Positions 1-8,901 of a stretch of 64,000 nucleotides of DNA are shown here, piece after piece. The first letter of the stretch is position 1; every line of letters begins with the position of its first letter. Below the pieces are notes generated by a model that saw only the letters and a list, made by a program, of their open reading frames with translations, did no database searches and was not told the origin of the DNA. The DNA is taken from contig NC_013173.1 of NCBI RefSeq assembly GCF_000023225.1, forward strand, positions 2,296,501 to 2,360,500. Reading direction: 5' to 3'. The position numbers and the translations under genes are program-made. Origin of the DNA: Desulfomicrobium baculatum DSM 4028 (GTDB taxonomy: Bacteria; Desulfobacterota; Desulfovibrionia; Desulfovibrionales; Desulfomicrobiaceae).

Positions 1-320
1 AAGGAATGGCCTGAATCTGAATGGGGGTGGGGGTAACATAGCCGCAGTCACGGATGCCAACGTTCAAACGCTGGTCAAAAGAAAAAGAGGAAAAATCCAC
101 AAATGGTCCTGTGGTTGGAGGAAAATCAACGACTGGCGTGATGAACAATCGAAGGCCGGACGTGCCGGAAGAATGGAAAATCTCCAAGACGAGATGATGA
201 CGGGCCGTTGCCGGACAGGGTCCACAAGGCTTCAAGGCTCTAGTCTGCTCACGCGAGAGAGGTGAGCCATAAGCCCCTTTGATATGGAATGCAAAGGAAA
301 TAATGGCGGCAAAAATGCAA
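1..320. other. No gene recognised
   Basis: I see no convincing reading frame, RNA gene or repeat in this left-edge stretch. It may hold the tail of something that begins outside the window. Confidence 0.4.
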
Positions 321-357
321 AAAGGCTGCCCCGATAACGAAGCAGCCTGATTTTTTT
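321..357. terminator. Bidirectional intrinsic terminator next to tRNA-Lys
   Basis: The arm AGGCTGC (323-329) pairs with GCAGCCT (342-348) around a 12-nt loop. T-rich runs follow on both strands: seven T after GA on the plus strand, and TTTTT on the minus strand. On the minus strand it lies directly downstream of the tRNA, so it most likely ends the tRNA transcript. Confidence 0.8.
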
Positions 358-358
358 G

Positions 359-434
359 TGGTGGGCCAACAAGGAATCGAACCTTGAACCTGCTGATTAA
401 GAGTCAGATGCTCTACCAATTGAGCTATTGGCCC
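359..434 (-). tRNA. tRNA-Lys (anticodon CTT)
   Basis: Read on the minus strand this is a complete 76-nt cloverleaf. The acceptor arm GGGCCAA pairs with TTGGCCC, followed by the discriminator A and an encoded CCA. The D-arm is GCTC/GAGC, the T-arm is CAAGG-TTCGATT-CCTTG, and the anticodon loop is CTCTTAA. The anticodon CTT reads the Lys codon AAG. The gene stands alone between its own promoter and terminator. Confidence 0.97.
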
Positions 435-450
435 GCGCAAACAGAAGGGC

Positions 451-479
451 TTACTAGACAGCCGGGCGAACATTGTCAA
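451..479 (-). promoter_or_regulatory. Sigma-70 promoter of tRNA-Lys
   Basis: On the minus strand, TTGACA (479-474) is followed after exactly 17 nt by TAGTAA (456-451). The -10 box ends 16 bp before the first tRNA base. The match to the consensus -35 and the ideal spacer make this one of the clearest housekeeping promoters in the window. Confidence 0.8.
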
Positions 480-677
480 ATAAAAAATTGTGATCCGGTG
501 AATGAAACTGCCTCGCCAGCAGCCATCCCCTTCATGACGTCGCTGCAGAAAGTTGCCATCCCCGTGAAGAAAGGGATCCTTGTATTCTCAACTAGCAGTA
601 GCGTCCTTTAAGGCGGTTGTGCATCTTCCAGACACGCAGTATGCACAGGCACCCTCATCAAGCAAGCCAAGGACGCC

Positions 678-2399
678 ATGCCCGACGTATCCCAGCTCCA
701 CTCCATCCTCGACTCCGTCAGCTATGCCATCGTGGCCATGGACCTGGATGGCAAGGTCGTCCACCTCAATGAACGGGCCAGGGCCTTTCTCGAAGCCCAG
801 GGGCGCCGCTTCTCGGACTGCGTAGGCCGAGACGTGGCCGAGTTCCTTCCCATCGCGGCCCCGCTGGCCAAGGCCGCCCTCTCCACCGCGGCCTTCCGCA
901 ACGGCACCGGACGCATCGTGGACCGAGGCGTGAAGCTCTTTTTCGAAATCACCCCGCACATGCGCGACGGCGAACTGGCCGGGGCGATCGTCAGCCTGCA
1001 GCGCCCCGAGCGCTTCGAGGAACTGGCCACCAAGCTCGATTCACACCAGAAACTCCTGCAGACTTTTCAGGCCGTTTTCCAGGCCTCCAACGACGGCATC
1101 TGGGTCTGCGACGGAAGCGGCACGATCATGTCCATCAACAAAGCCTCCGAACGCCTGAACGGCATCAGGGCCGAGGATTTTCTGGGCAAAAACATGTCCG
1201 AGGTCGTGGCTGGCGGTTTCGTGGACCAATCCGTGACGCTCATGGTGCTCAAATCCAAGGCCCAGGCCAGCATCATCCAAAGCGCGACCAGCACGGGCAA
1301 GCAGCTGCTGGTCACCGGCACACCGACCTTTGACGGAAAGGGAAACGTGTCCCTGGTTGTGGTCAACGAACGCGACCTGACCGAACTCAACATGCTGCGC
1401 CGGGATCTGGACCAGGTTCAGCGCGAGCAGGCCAAGGTCAAGGACGAACTGGCTGGAGTGACCATGCTTGAACTGAACTCCCAGGGCCTGGCCATGGAGA
1501 GTCCGGGCATGCGGCGCGTGGTGGCCAAGGCCATGAAACTCTCCCACTTCAATACCTCGAAAATCCTCATCCTGGGCGAGTCGGGCACGGGCAAGAGCAT
1601 GATGGCCAAGTTCATCCATCAGAACAGCGCGCGCCGGGACAGGCCGTTCATCTCCGTCAACTGCGCGGCCTTGCCCGAATCCCTGTTCGAGGCCGAGCTG
1701 TTTGGGTACGAGCGAGGAGCATTCACCGGGGCCCTCAAGGATGGCAAGGCAGGCCTTCTGGAGGTTGCCCAGGACGGAACCTTCTTTCTGGACGAGGTCG
1801 GCGAGACCCCACTGCATCTGCAGGCCAAACTGTTGAAATGCCTGGATGACAATGAATTCACTCCCGTAGGCGGCACCAGACCCAAGAAGATTCGCTGCTC
1901 CATCATCGCCGCCACCAACCGCAACCTCGAAGAACAGGTCAAGGCCAAGGCCTTTCGCAAAGATCTTTACTACCGCCTGAACGCCCTGGCGCTGGAGATC
2001 CCGCCCTTGCGCAGCCGCCCCGAGGACGTGCTTGAGCTCACCGAAAAATTCCTGACCATGTACAACGCCCAATACCAGACAGAGAAACGCATCAGCCCCA
2101 AAGGCATGGAGCTTTTGCTGGGTCATTCCTATCCGGGCAATGCGCGCGAACTCAGAAACCTGATCAAGCAGGCAGTGGTCATGAGCGACGAGGGTGTCAT
2201 CGACGAGGCTCTTGGTATTGCCATGAGCGGAGAAGCGCAAAGCGAGGACCTGAATCTAACCATAGCGGTGGAGAAAGTGGAGCGGGAGCTGCTCGCACGG
2301 GCCCGGAAGATCTACGGCAGCACGCGGGAAATCGCCCGCCACCTGGGCATCAGTCAGCCCTCGGTCGTGCGCAAAATGGGCAAGCACAAAATCCGATGA
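678..2399 (+). CDS. PAS-domain sigma-54-dependent transcriptional activator
   Basis: This 573-aa cytoplasmic enhancer-binding protein has two PAS-like sensor segments (about 5-110 and 125-235) and a short linker. The AAA+ domain has Walker A GESGTGKS (300-307), an intact GAFTGA sigma-54 contact loop (347-352) and Walker B with FFLDE (369-373). The last ~28 residues form a TyrR-type helix-turn-helix (STREIARHLGISQPSV). There is no receiver domain, so it probably senses a small molecule through PAS. The ATG has a purine-rich AAGGA upstream. The gene lies just upstream of a -24/-12 promoter and three copies of one palindrome, so it is the likely activator of the gabT-pot-patA-AOR genes. The polyamine signal is inferred from context. 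Confidence 0.9.
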   Translation: MPDVSQLHSILDSVSYAIVAMDLDGKVVHLNERARAFLEAQGRRFSDCVGRDVAEFLPIAAPLAKAALSTAAFRNGTGRIVDRGVKLFFEITPHMRDGELAGAIVSLQRPERFEELATKLDSHQKLLQTFQAVFQASNDGIWVCDGSGTIMSINKASERLNGIRAEDFLGKNMSEVVAGGFVDQSVTLMVLKSKAQASIIQSATSTGKQLLVTGTPTFDGKGNVSLVVVNERDLTELNMLRRDLDQVQREQAKVKDELAGVTMLELNSQGLAMESPGMRRVVAKAMKLSHFNTSKILILGESGTGKSMMAKFIHQNSARRDRPFISVNCAALPESLFEAELFGYERGAFTGALKDGKAGLLEVAQDGTFFLDEVGETPLHLQAKLLKCLDDNEFTPVGGTRPKKIRCSIIAATNRNLEEQVKAKAFRKDLYYRLNALALEIPPLRSRPEDVLELTEKFLTMYNAQYQTEKRISPKGMELLLGHSYPGNARELRNLIKQAVVMSDEGVIDEALGIAMSGEAQSEDLNLTIAVEKVERELLARARKIYGSTREIARHLGISQPSVVRKMGKHKIR

Positions 2400-2414
2400 T
2401 TTATTTTTGAATCA
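2397..2414. promoter_or_regulatory. Palindromic activator site, copy 1 (degenerate)
   Basis: The sequence TGATTTATTTTTGAATCA starts on the stop codon of the activator gene. It differs from copy 2 at three of 18 positions and keeps the outer TGATT and TGAATCA arms. With the other two copies it probably forms the upstream activating sequence set for the sigma-54 promoter at 2943. Confidence 0.45.
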
Positions 2415-2538
2415 AAAACAACCCTTTGTTTTATCTATATCTTTTTTGACCTAAATATACATAATAGCCTGATATTTTGAACATATTCATCCATCACGCT
2501 ACTTTTCTCTCCATATCCGCCATTTACAGCCCCAAACA

Positions 2539-2556
2539 TGATTCATTAATGAATCA
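2539..2556. promoter_or_regulatory. Palindromic activator site, copy 2 (perfect)
   Basis: TGATTCATTAATGAATCA is a perfect 18-bp inverted repeat in the non-coding DNA between the activator and gabT. It lies about 400 bp upstream of the -24/-12 promoter, a normal distance for an enhancer-like site that acts through DNA looping. Confidence 0.6.
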
Positions 2557-2864
2557 ACCAGTTCTCCATTCCTGACGTACGTTCAGAGCATCCGCGAACA
2601 TAAAGATATAATCCGCCCTTTTCATCAATTAGGCTCTTGCCATGGCTCCTGATCACGATCGGACCCGTATTGTTGGGTCAAGTGGTCCAAGGATGCATTT
2701 TTGACATCCACCGCAAAAATCACGTTCCTGAACGATTATGAAGCGGCTACCTAGGCGAATTTTCGCACAGCCGCAGGCAATCCGCCCCAATCCTGAGCAA
2801 AAAAATTGCAAATTAGTCAATCGCTAAATATTTGCGATGCTTGAGCACCCAATTGAAACAATTT

Positions 2865-2882
2865 CGATTCAAAAATGAATCA
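2865..2882. promoter_or_regulatory. Palindromic activator site, copy 3
   Basis: CGATTCAAAAATGAATCA has arms GATTCA and TGAATC around AAAA and matches copy 2 at 15 of 18 positions. It ends about 60 bp upstream of the -24 element. The DNA between the copies is AT-rich and contains further short inverted repeats. Confidence 0.55.
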
Positions 2883-2942
2883 AAAAGCTCGCCTTTTCAC
2901 GCAACTACAATTCAATCACCTTGAATACTTGAATTTAACAAA

Positions 2943-2960
2943 TTGGTTCGTTACTTGCTT
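2943..2960 (+). promoter_or_regulatory. Sigma-54 (-24/-12) promoter of the polyamine operon
   Basis: TTGGTTCG, four bases, then TTGCTT. The GG (2945-2946) and GC (2957-2958) dinucleotides have the exact 10-bp gap of a sigma-54 promoter. Transcription would start near 2970, about 24 nt upstream of the gabT ATG. The first TTG of the element opens the same frame as gabT but is promoter DNA, not a start codon. Confidence 0.75.
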
Positions 2961-2993
2961 TATGTCGTGAAAATCTGCACCAGGAAGTGGACC

Positions 2994-4292
2994 ATGACAA
3001 ATAACGCATTGTTTGAACGCAGGAAAAAGGCTGTCCCGCGCGGCGTGTTCAACACCGCCCCCATCTTTGCCAAGAGCGCCTCCGGTGCCACGATCACGGA
3101 TGTGGAAGGCCGCGTGTACATCGACTTTGTCGGCGGCATCGGCGTCATGAACGTCGGCCACTGCAACCCCAAGGTGGTCGAGGCCATCAAGACGCAGGCC
3201 GAGAAGCTCGTGCACAGCTGCTTCCATGTCGTCATGTACGAGGGCTATGTGGCTCTGGCCGAAAAGCTCATCGAACTCGCTCCCGGTGATTTCGAGAAAA
3301 AGGCCGCCCTCTTCAACAGCGGGGCCGAGGCCGTGGAGAACGCTATCAAGGTCGCCCGTCACGCCACAGGCCGTCAGGGCATCCTGGCCTTTGACGGGGC
3401 ATTCCACGGCCGGACTCTGCTGGCCATGTCCCTGACCAGCAAGGTCAAGCCCTACAAGCTGGGTTTTGGCCCCTATGCCCCTGAAATATATCGTCAGCCC
3501 TACCCCTATTGCTACCGTTGCCCCGTGGACTGCGAGTATCCGTCCTGCGGGATCAAATGCGTGGACGTGATCAAAAAGAGCTTCATCGGCAACGCCGCGG
3601 CCGAGCATCTGGCCGCCGTCATCATCGAGCCCGTGACCGGCGAGGGCGGCTTCATCGTCCCACCCAGGGAATACTTTCCCAAGCTCAAGGCCCTGTGCGA
3701 AGAAAACGGCATCGTCTTCATCGCCGACGAGGTCCAGACCGGATTCGGCCGCACGGGCTCCATGCTGGCCATGGAGCACTGGGGCGTAATCCCGGACATC
3801 ACCGTGGTCGCCAAGAGCATGGGCGGTGGCATGCCCATCTCCGGCATCGTCGGCCGTGCCGACCTGCTGGACGCGCCGCAGATCGGCGGCCTCGGAGGTA
3901 CCTACGGCGGCAACCCGGTCAGCTGCGCCGCGTCCCTGGCGGCCATCGACGAACTCGAAACCCACGTTCTGGCCAAGGGCCAGGCCCTTGCCGCCAAAGC
4001 CCAGAGCGCCTTTAAGTCCTGGCAAGAACACTATCCTCTCATCGGTGATGTGCGCGGCCTTGGCGCCATGCTGGCCCTGGAACTGGTCCATGACCGCACA
4101 ACCAAGGAACCGGCTCCCGACAAGACCCAGGCCATGGTCGCCCGCTGCCGCGACAACGGCCTGTTGCTGCTGGCCTGCGGCAACTTCGGCAACGTCATCC
4201 GCACGCTCATGCCCCTGGTCACGTCCGCAGAAGAACTGGAAAAAGGACTCGAGATCATGGAAGAAGCACTGGCTTTCGTATCCGCCAAATAG
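2994..4292 (+). CDS. gabT: 4-aminobutyrate aminotransferase
   Basis: This 432-aa class III, PLP-dependent aminotransferase converts GABA plus 2-oxoglutarate to succinic semialdehyde plus glutamate in the cytoplasm. The N-terminus (ALFERRKKAVPRGV), NSGAEAVENAIKVAR, DEVQTGFGRTG (245-255) and the PLP lysine K274 in VVAKSMGGG closely follow E. coli GabT as I remember it. A Cys-rich insert (CYRCPVDCEYPSCGIKC, 173-189) is absent from E. coli GabT but occurs in other class III enzymes. The ATG at 2994 has AGGAAG upstream, and the in-frame TTG at 2943 lies inside the sigma-54 promoter. It is the first gene of the operon. Exact substrate preference (GABA versus another omega-amino acid) is not proved. 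Confidence 0.88.
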   Translation: MTNNALFERRKKAVPRGVFNTAPIFAKSASGATITDVEGRVYIDFVGGIGVMNVGHCNPKVVEAIKTQAEKLVHSCFHVVMYEGYVALAEKLIELAPGDFEKKAALFNSGAEAVENAIKVARHATGRQGILAFDGAFHGRTLLAMSLTSKVKPYKLGFGPYAPEIYRQPYPYCYRCPVDCEYPSCGIKCVDVIKKSFIGNAAAEHLAAVIIEPVTGEGGFIVPPREYFPKLKALCEENGIVFIADEVQTGFGRTGSMLAMEHWGVIPDITVVAKSMGGGMPISGIVGRADLLDAPQIGGLGGTYGGNPVSCAASLAAIDELETHVLAKGQALAAKAQSAFKSWQEHYPLIGDVRGLGAMLALELVHDRTTKEPAPDKTQAMVARCRDNGLLLLACGNFGNVIRTLMPLVTSAEELEKGLEIMEEALAFVSAK

Positions 4293-4362
4293 CGTAGCCA
4301 TTTCGAGGCAGGAAATCGGTTTCACGCTCGGGCGGAGCCTCGCATCTTGATAAGGAGAAGAA

Positions 4363-6126
4363 GTGAAAGGTTTTTACAATCGCATACTTCTGGTCGACCT
4401 GAGCAGCCGGTCCTTTACCATCGTATCGCTACCGGACGAGCTCCTGTCCGTCTGGCTGGGTGGCAAGGGCCTGGCGACCAGGCTTCTCATGGACTTGAAC
4501 CCGGCCGGGGTGGAACCCATGTCTCCTGAGAATCATCTCATCTTCGCCACGGGCTCCTTCTGCGGAACGAGCATGTGGGGCGGGAGCCGCTACGGAGTGT
4601 TCACCAAGTCGCCCCTGACCGGGCGCTACTGCGAATCCTACTCCGGCGGCAAGGCGCCCGAAGCCATGGACGCGGCCGGATTCGACGCCATCGTCCTGCG
4701 CGGAGCTGCGGATACTTTCATGGCCCTGACCGTGCACGCGGACGGCTGCGTCTTCCACGACGCGGGCGAACTGTGGGGCAAGGACAGCTTCGAGACCGAA
4801 GATCTGGCCCTTGAGCGCTTTGTCATGCCGGAGCTGCCCCACGCCAGGAAGGGCGCGGTCGTTATCGGGCCCGCCTCCGAGCAGGGCGTGCGCTACGGCA
4901 TCATCAGCAACGACTACTGGCGCTGCGCGGGCCGATCGGGGGCGGGCACTGTCATGGCCGCCAAGAAGATCAAGGCCATCGTCTTTCAAGGCGACCGCAA
5001 ACGCGAGCCAGCCAATCCCGAAGGCGTGACCGAGTTCGCCAAGAATTTCATGCTCAAGAACCGCGAAGGCGCGGGAGTGAAGGCCTACAAGGCCTACGGC
5101 ACGACCATGATGGTGGCCATCATGAACACCGCCGGAGCCTTCCCGGCCAAATACTGGACCCAGGGGACCTGCGACCACTGGGAAAAGATCAGCGGCGAGA
5201 CCTATCACCGCGAGCACCACGTCACCCCCCACGCCTGCGCCAAATGCTTCATGGCCTGCGGACGCATGGCCACCCTCGCCAAGGGGCGCCACAAGGGGCT
5301 CAAACTCGAAGGCCCGGAATACGAGACCATCTACGCCTTCGGCGGGCTGTGCATGATCGAGGAGATGGACGAGATCGCCTACTTGAACGACCTCTGCGAC
5401 CGCCTGGGAATGGACACCATCACGGCCGGGAACCTTTGCGCCTTCGCCATCGAGGCCGCCAAAAGAGACAGGATCGAACTCGACATCGACTACGGCAATG
5501 CCCGCGCCATCGCCCTGCTCATCGAACAGATCGCCCGGCGCGAAGGCATTGGCGCGGTCCTGGCCGACGGCATCGTGCCCGCCGCCAAGGCCTGGGGCCT
5601 GGAAGACCTGGCCGTGCACGTCAAAGGCATGGAGCCGGCCGGATACGATCCGCGCGTCCTGAAAGGCATGGGCCTGACCTACGCCATCTCCGATCGCGGC
5701 GCCTGCCACCTGCGCACCACCTTCTACAAGCCCGAACTGGCGAAAATGATCCCGGCCGACATCGTGGAAGGCAAGGCCGCCATGCTCATCGATTTCGAGG
5801 ACCGCCTGATCATCTTCGACACCCTGGTCCTGTGCCGCTTCTACCGCGACATGTACGACTGGCAGACCTTGAGCCAGGGCATGACCGAGATGATCGGCGA
5901 GGGCTGCTCCGCCGAGAATCTGCGCGCCACGGCCCGGCGCATCCGCAACCTGGTGCGCGAGTTCAACATCCGCGAAGGCCAGACCCCGGACGAGGACCTG
6001 CTGCCCAAACGCCTGCTCGAAGAAGCCCTGCCCAGCGGCCACAGCCTCTCGTCCGAGGAGATGGCCTACATGCTGGCCGACTATTACGCCTTGCGCGGCT
6101 GGAACGAATCCGGAGCGCCGAGTTGA
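4363..6126 (+). CDS. Tungsten-type aldehyde:ferredoxin oxidoreductase (first copy)
   Basis: This 587-aa AOR-family enzyme oxidises an aldehyde to a carboxylate and reduces ferredoxin. The N-terminal domain contains the WLGGKGLATR and GSRYGVFTKSPLTG cofactor segments. [4Fe-4S] ligands fit C292-x2-C295-x3-C299 (CAKCFMAC) plus C491, the spacing known from Pyrococcus AOR. EGPEYET (316-322) and GACHLR with H449 match the active-site region. The start is GTG with AAGGAG upstream. The gene lies between gabT and potA and is probably co-transcribed, so 4-aminobutanal or succinic semialdehyde are the natural candidate substrates. That assignment is inference, and the metal (W or Mo) cannot be read from sequence. 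Confidence 0.9.
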   Translation: MKGFYNRILLVDLSSRSFTIVSLPDELLSVWLGGKGLATRLLMDLNPAGVEPMSPENHLIFATGSFCGTSMWGGSRYGVFTKSPLTGRYCESYSGGKAPEAMDAAGFDAIVLRGAADTFMALTVHADGCVFHDAGELWGKDSFETEDLALERFVMPELPHARKGAVVIGPASEQGVRYGIISNDYWRCAGRSGAGTVMAAKKIKAIVFQGDRKREPANPEGVTEFAKNFMLKNREGAGVKAYKAYGTTMMVAIMNTAGAFPAKYWTQGTCDHWEKISGETYHREHHVTPHACAKCFMACGRMATLAKGRHKGLKLEGPEYETIYAFGGLCMIEEMDEIAYLNDLCDRLGMDTITAGNLCAFAIEAAKRDRIELDIDYGNARAIALLIEQIARREGIGAVLADGIVPAAKAWGLEDLAVHVKGMEPAGYDPRVLKGMGLTYAISDRGACHLRTTFYKPELAKMIPADIVEGKAAMLIDFEDRLIIFDTLVLCRFYRDMYDWQTLSQGMTEMIGEGCSAENLRATARRIRNLVREFNIREGQTPDEDLLPKRLLEEALPSGHSLSSEEMAYMLADYYALRGWNESGAPS

Positions 6127-6171
6127 ACGTGCCTCGAAGCCCAAGATTCAAGCGCAATTCAAGGAGACCCC

Positions 6172-7197
6172 ATGGAGTATAGTCTTGAGGCCTACGCCAT
6201 CTACAAGAACTACGGATCCGTCACCGCGCTGACCAATGTGGACGTGCGGGTTCGGCCCGGGGAGTTCTTCACCCTGCTGGGGCCGTCAGGATGCGGCAAG
6301 ACCACGCTGCTGCGCATCATCGCCGGGCTCGAGATGCCGGACTCGGGCACGATCATGCTCCGGGGCGCCAACCTGACCTCCCTGCCGGCCAGGGAGCGCA
6401 ACGTGAACACCGTGTTCCAGAACTACGCCCTGTTCCCGCACCTGAGCGTGGCCGACAACGTGGCCTTCGGGCTGCGCTCGCGAAAATTTCCCGAAGAGGT
6501 GATCGGCTCCAAGGTTCATGCGGCCCTCGATATGGTACATATGACCGAGTTCGCCGCGCGCATGCCCGACCAGCTCTCCGGAGGCCAGCAGCAGCGCGTG
6601 GCCATGGCCCGCGCCCTGGTCAACGAACCCGAGATCCTGCTCCTCGACGAACCCATGTCCGCCCTCGACGCGAAGCTGCGCACCACCGTGCAGGAAGAGC
6701 TGCGCCAACTGCAGCAGCGCCTGGGTATCACCTCCATCCTCGTCACCCACGACCAGGACGAGGCCCTGACCGTGTCCGACCGCATCGCGGTCATGAACCA
6801 GGGGCAATTCGTGCAGGTCGGCACGCCCATGGAGATTTACGAGCGGCCGTGCAACCGCTTCGTGGCCAATTTTCTGGGCAAGGCCAACATCATCGAGGCC
6901 ACCCGCGCGCCGGGCGGAGTCCAGTCCGAACTGGGCTTCTTGCAGGTGAACGGCGTGGACTGGGAAACGGGCTATCTGGCCATCCGGCCCGAACGGGTCC
7001 GCCTGCGCGACGAGGCCCCGAGCGTCAACGGCGTGCAGAGCCGGGTGCGGGACGCCTTCTATCGCGGCGACCATCTGGACATCTGGCTCGAAGCCGGCAA
7101 CCTGCGCCTGCGCACGGCCCCGCACCGGGCCATCGCCAGCGGCGACATGGTCTGGGTGGAGCTGCCGGCCGAGGCCCTGGTGGTGCTCCATGACTGA
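6172..7197 (+). CDS. potA: Spermidine/putrescine ABC transporter, ATP-binding protein
   Basis: This 341-aa ATPase powers polyamine import. It has Walker A (GPSGCGKTT), a Q-loop near QNYALFPHL, the signature LSGGQQQR, Walker B (ILLLDEPMSALD) and an H-loop (VTHDQDEA). A C-terminal TOBE-like regulatory domain fills about residues 240-341. Architecture and length are typical of PotA/PotG-type proteins. It overlaps the next permease gene by 8 nt, suggesting coupled translation. Confidence 0.93.
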   Translation: MEYSLEAYAIYKNYGSVTALTNVDVRVRPGEFFTLLGPSGCGKTTLLRIIAGLEMPDSGTIMLRGANLTSLPARERNVNTVFQNYALFPHLSVADNVAFGLRSRKFPEEVIGSKVHAALDMVHMTEFAARMPDQLSGGQQQRVAMARALVNEPEILLLDEPMSALDAKLRTTVQEELRQLQQRLGITSILVTHDQDEALTVSDRIAVMNQGQFVQVGTPMEIYERPCNRFVANFLGKANIIEATRAPGGVQSELGFLQVNGVDWETGYLAIRPERVRLRDEAPSVNGVQSRVRDAFYRGDHLDIWLEAGNLRLRTAPHRAIASGDMVWVELPAEALVVLHD

Positions 7198-8095
7198 CAA
7201 CGTCATCTGGTATGGCGAACTGACCACCTCGCGCAGCCTGCTGCGGCGCGGTCTGGCCCATCTCTCGCCGGGCATCGCCTGGACCCTCGTCTTTCTGGCC
7301 ATCCCCATGCTGGCCCTCATCCCCGTCGGTTTCGCCTCGCGCGGGAGCTACGGCCAGATCGTGTGGGAATTCACCTGGAACAATTTCTACCGTCTGCTGG
7401 GGTACGGCACCTTCGGCTGGTCCCCGGACTACCTGATCATCCTCGGGCGCAGTTGCGTGGTCGCGGCCGTGACCACGATCATCTGCGTGCTGCTATCCTA
7501 CCCCCTGTGCTTCTACATCGCCTGCAAGCCGGCCCGGAAGCGCTACTTCTGGCTGACCCTGGTCATCATCCCGTTCTGGACCAATCTGGTCATCCGCACC
7601 TATGCGTGGCTGCTGGTCCTCGCGCCGCAGATGCCCCTGGCCAAACTCGCTTCCTTGCTGGGCTTCATCGCTCCCGACGCGCCGCTCTACCCCACGCCGT
7701 TTGCCGTCTATCTCGGCATGGTCAGCACCTTCCTGCCCTTCGTGACCATGCCGCTCTACGCCAACGTGGAGAAGCTGGACTGGTCCCTGGTCGAGGCGGC
7801 CCGCGATCTCTACTCCGGCTCCTGGCGTGTGTTCCGGCACGCCATCTTGCCCCAGACCACGCCGGGCCTGGCCGTGGGTGTGACCCTGACCTTCATCCCG
7901 GCCATGGGCATGTTTCTGGTCCCTGATTTCCTGGGCGGGGCCAAATACATGCTGGTCGGCAATCTCATCCAGCAGCAGTTCGGCACCAGCCGCGACTGGC
8001 CCTTCGGCGCGGCCGTGAGCCTCGGGCTCATGCTCCTGACCTTCATTGGCATCTGGGTGCTGCGCAAGACCGGCGGCAAGGAGGCGGTGCATTGA
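7190..8095 (+). CDS. potB: Spermidine/putrescine ABC transporter, permease PotB
   Basis: This 301-aa inner-membrane permease has about six hydrophobic helices. The EAA loop near residues 200-220 (VEAARDLYSGSWRVFRHA) docks on PotA. VIIPFWTNLVIRTYAW is a hallmark of the PotB/PotH group. The start ATG lies inside the end of potA, and the gene ends in an ATTGA junction with potC. Confidence 0.92.
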   Translation: MTDNVIWYGELTTSRSLLRRGLAHLSPGIAWTLVFLAIPMLALIPVGFASRGSYGQIVWEFTWNNFYRLLGYGTFGWSPDYLIILGRSCVVAAVTTIICVLLSYPLCFYIACKPARKRYFWLTLVIIPFWTNLVIRTYAWLLVLAPQMPLAKLASLLGFIAPDAPLYPTPFAVYLGMVSTFLPFVTMPLYANVEKLDWSLVEAARDLYSGSWRVFRHAILPQTTPGLAVGVTLTFIPAMGMFLVPDFLGGAKYMLVGNLIQQQFGTSRDWPFGAAVSLGLMLLTFIGIWVLRKTGGKEAVH

Positions 8096-8901
8096 AGATC
8101 CATCCCTTCTTCCGTCTGGTGGCCATCGGAGCCCTGTGCTTCCTTTACATTCCCCTCTTCGCCGTGGCCGTGTTCTCCGTCAACGCGTCGCGCTTCGGCC
8201 TGACCTGGAAGGGCTTCACCCTGGACTGGTATTTTCAGCTGGCCGCCAACTCCCTGGTCCTGGAAGCGGCCCGCAACACCCTCTTTCTGGCCGTTGTCTC
8301 GACCATGGTCTCCACGGTTTTGGGCACGGCCGTGGCCATCGGCATCAAGCGCCACCCCTGGGGCAAGCGCTGGGCCGGATTCTTCGACCTGATCCTGCAT
8401 CTGCCCGTGGTCACGCCGGAGATCGTCTTCGCCGCCGCCCTGGTCATCGCCTTCGCCCTGCTGCGCTATGTTTCGTCGATCTTCGACCCGGGCATGCTGA
8501 ACATGGTCATCGGCCACATCACCTTTCAGATCGCGTTCGTGGCCCTGGTCGTGGGCAGCCGTCTGGCCGCCATCTCCACGAAAATAGAGGAGGCCGCCCG
8601 CGACCTCTACGCCGACAACCTCTTTCTGCTGCGCCACGTGACCCTGCCGCTGCTGCGGCCCGGCATCGTGGCCGGGGCCATGCTGGCCTTCACCATGTCG
8701 CTCGATGACTTCGTCATCAGCTTCTTCACGGCCGGGCCGTCGTCCATGACCCTGCCGCTCTACATCTATGCCCAGGTCCGCCGGGGAGTGACCCCGGACA
8801 TCCACGCCCTGTCCACCATCGTTCTGCTGATCACCATTCTGGCAGTGGTTATCGCTGAACGTTTTTCACGCACTTCCACCAAGGAGAAAAAACATGCGTA
8901 A
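8092..8901 (+). CDS. potC: Spermidine/putrescine ABC transporter, permease PotC
   Basis: This 269-aa partner permease has about six membrane spans. Its EAA loop reads IEEAARDLYADNLFLLRHVTLP, and the SLDDFVISFFTAGP segment is typical of PotC/PotI. The start is probably TTG at 8092, overlapping the potB stop, with AAGGAGG 6-7 nt upstream. No ATG fits as well. The end overlaps potD by 8 nt. Confidence 0.92.
   Translation: MKIHPFFRLVAIGALCFLYIPLFAVAVFSVNASRFGLTWKGFTLDWYFQLAANSLVLEAARNTLFLAVVSTMVSTVLGTAVAIGIKRHPWGKRWAGFFDLILHLPVVTPEIVFAAALVIAFALLRYVSSIFDPGMLNMVIGHITFQIAFVALVVGSRLAAISTKIEEAARDLYADNLFLLRHVTLPLLRPGIVAGAMLAFTMSLDDFVISFFTAGPSSMTLPLYIYAQVRRGVTPDIHALSTIVLLITILAVVIAERFSRTSTKEKKHA

Noticed and set aside
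1429-2240. Antisense frames over the first sigma-54 activator
   Set aside because: The sense strand carries full AAA+ and helix-turn-helix motifs; the antisense peptides are mirror products of GC-rich codons.
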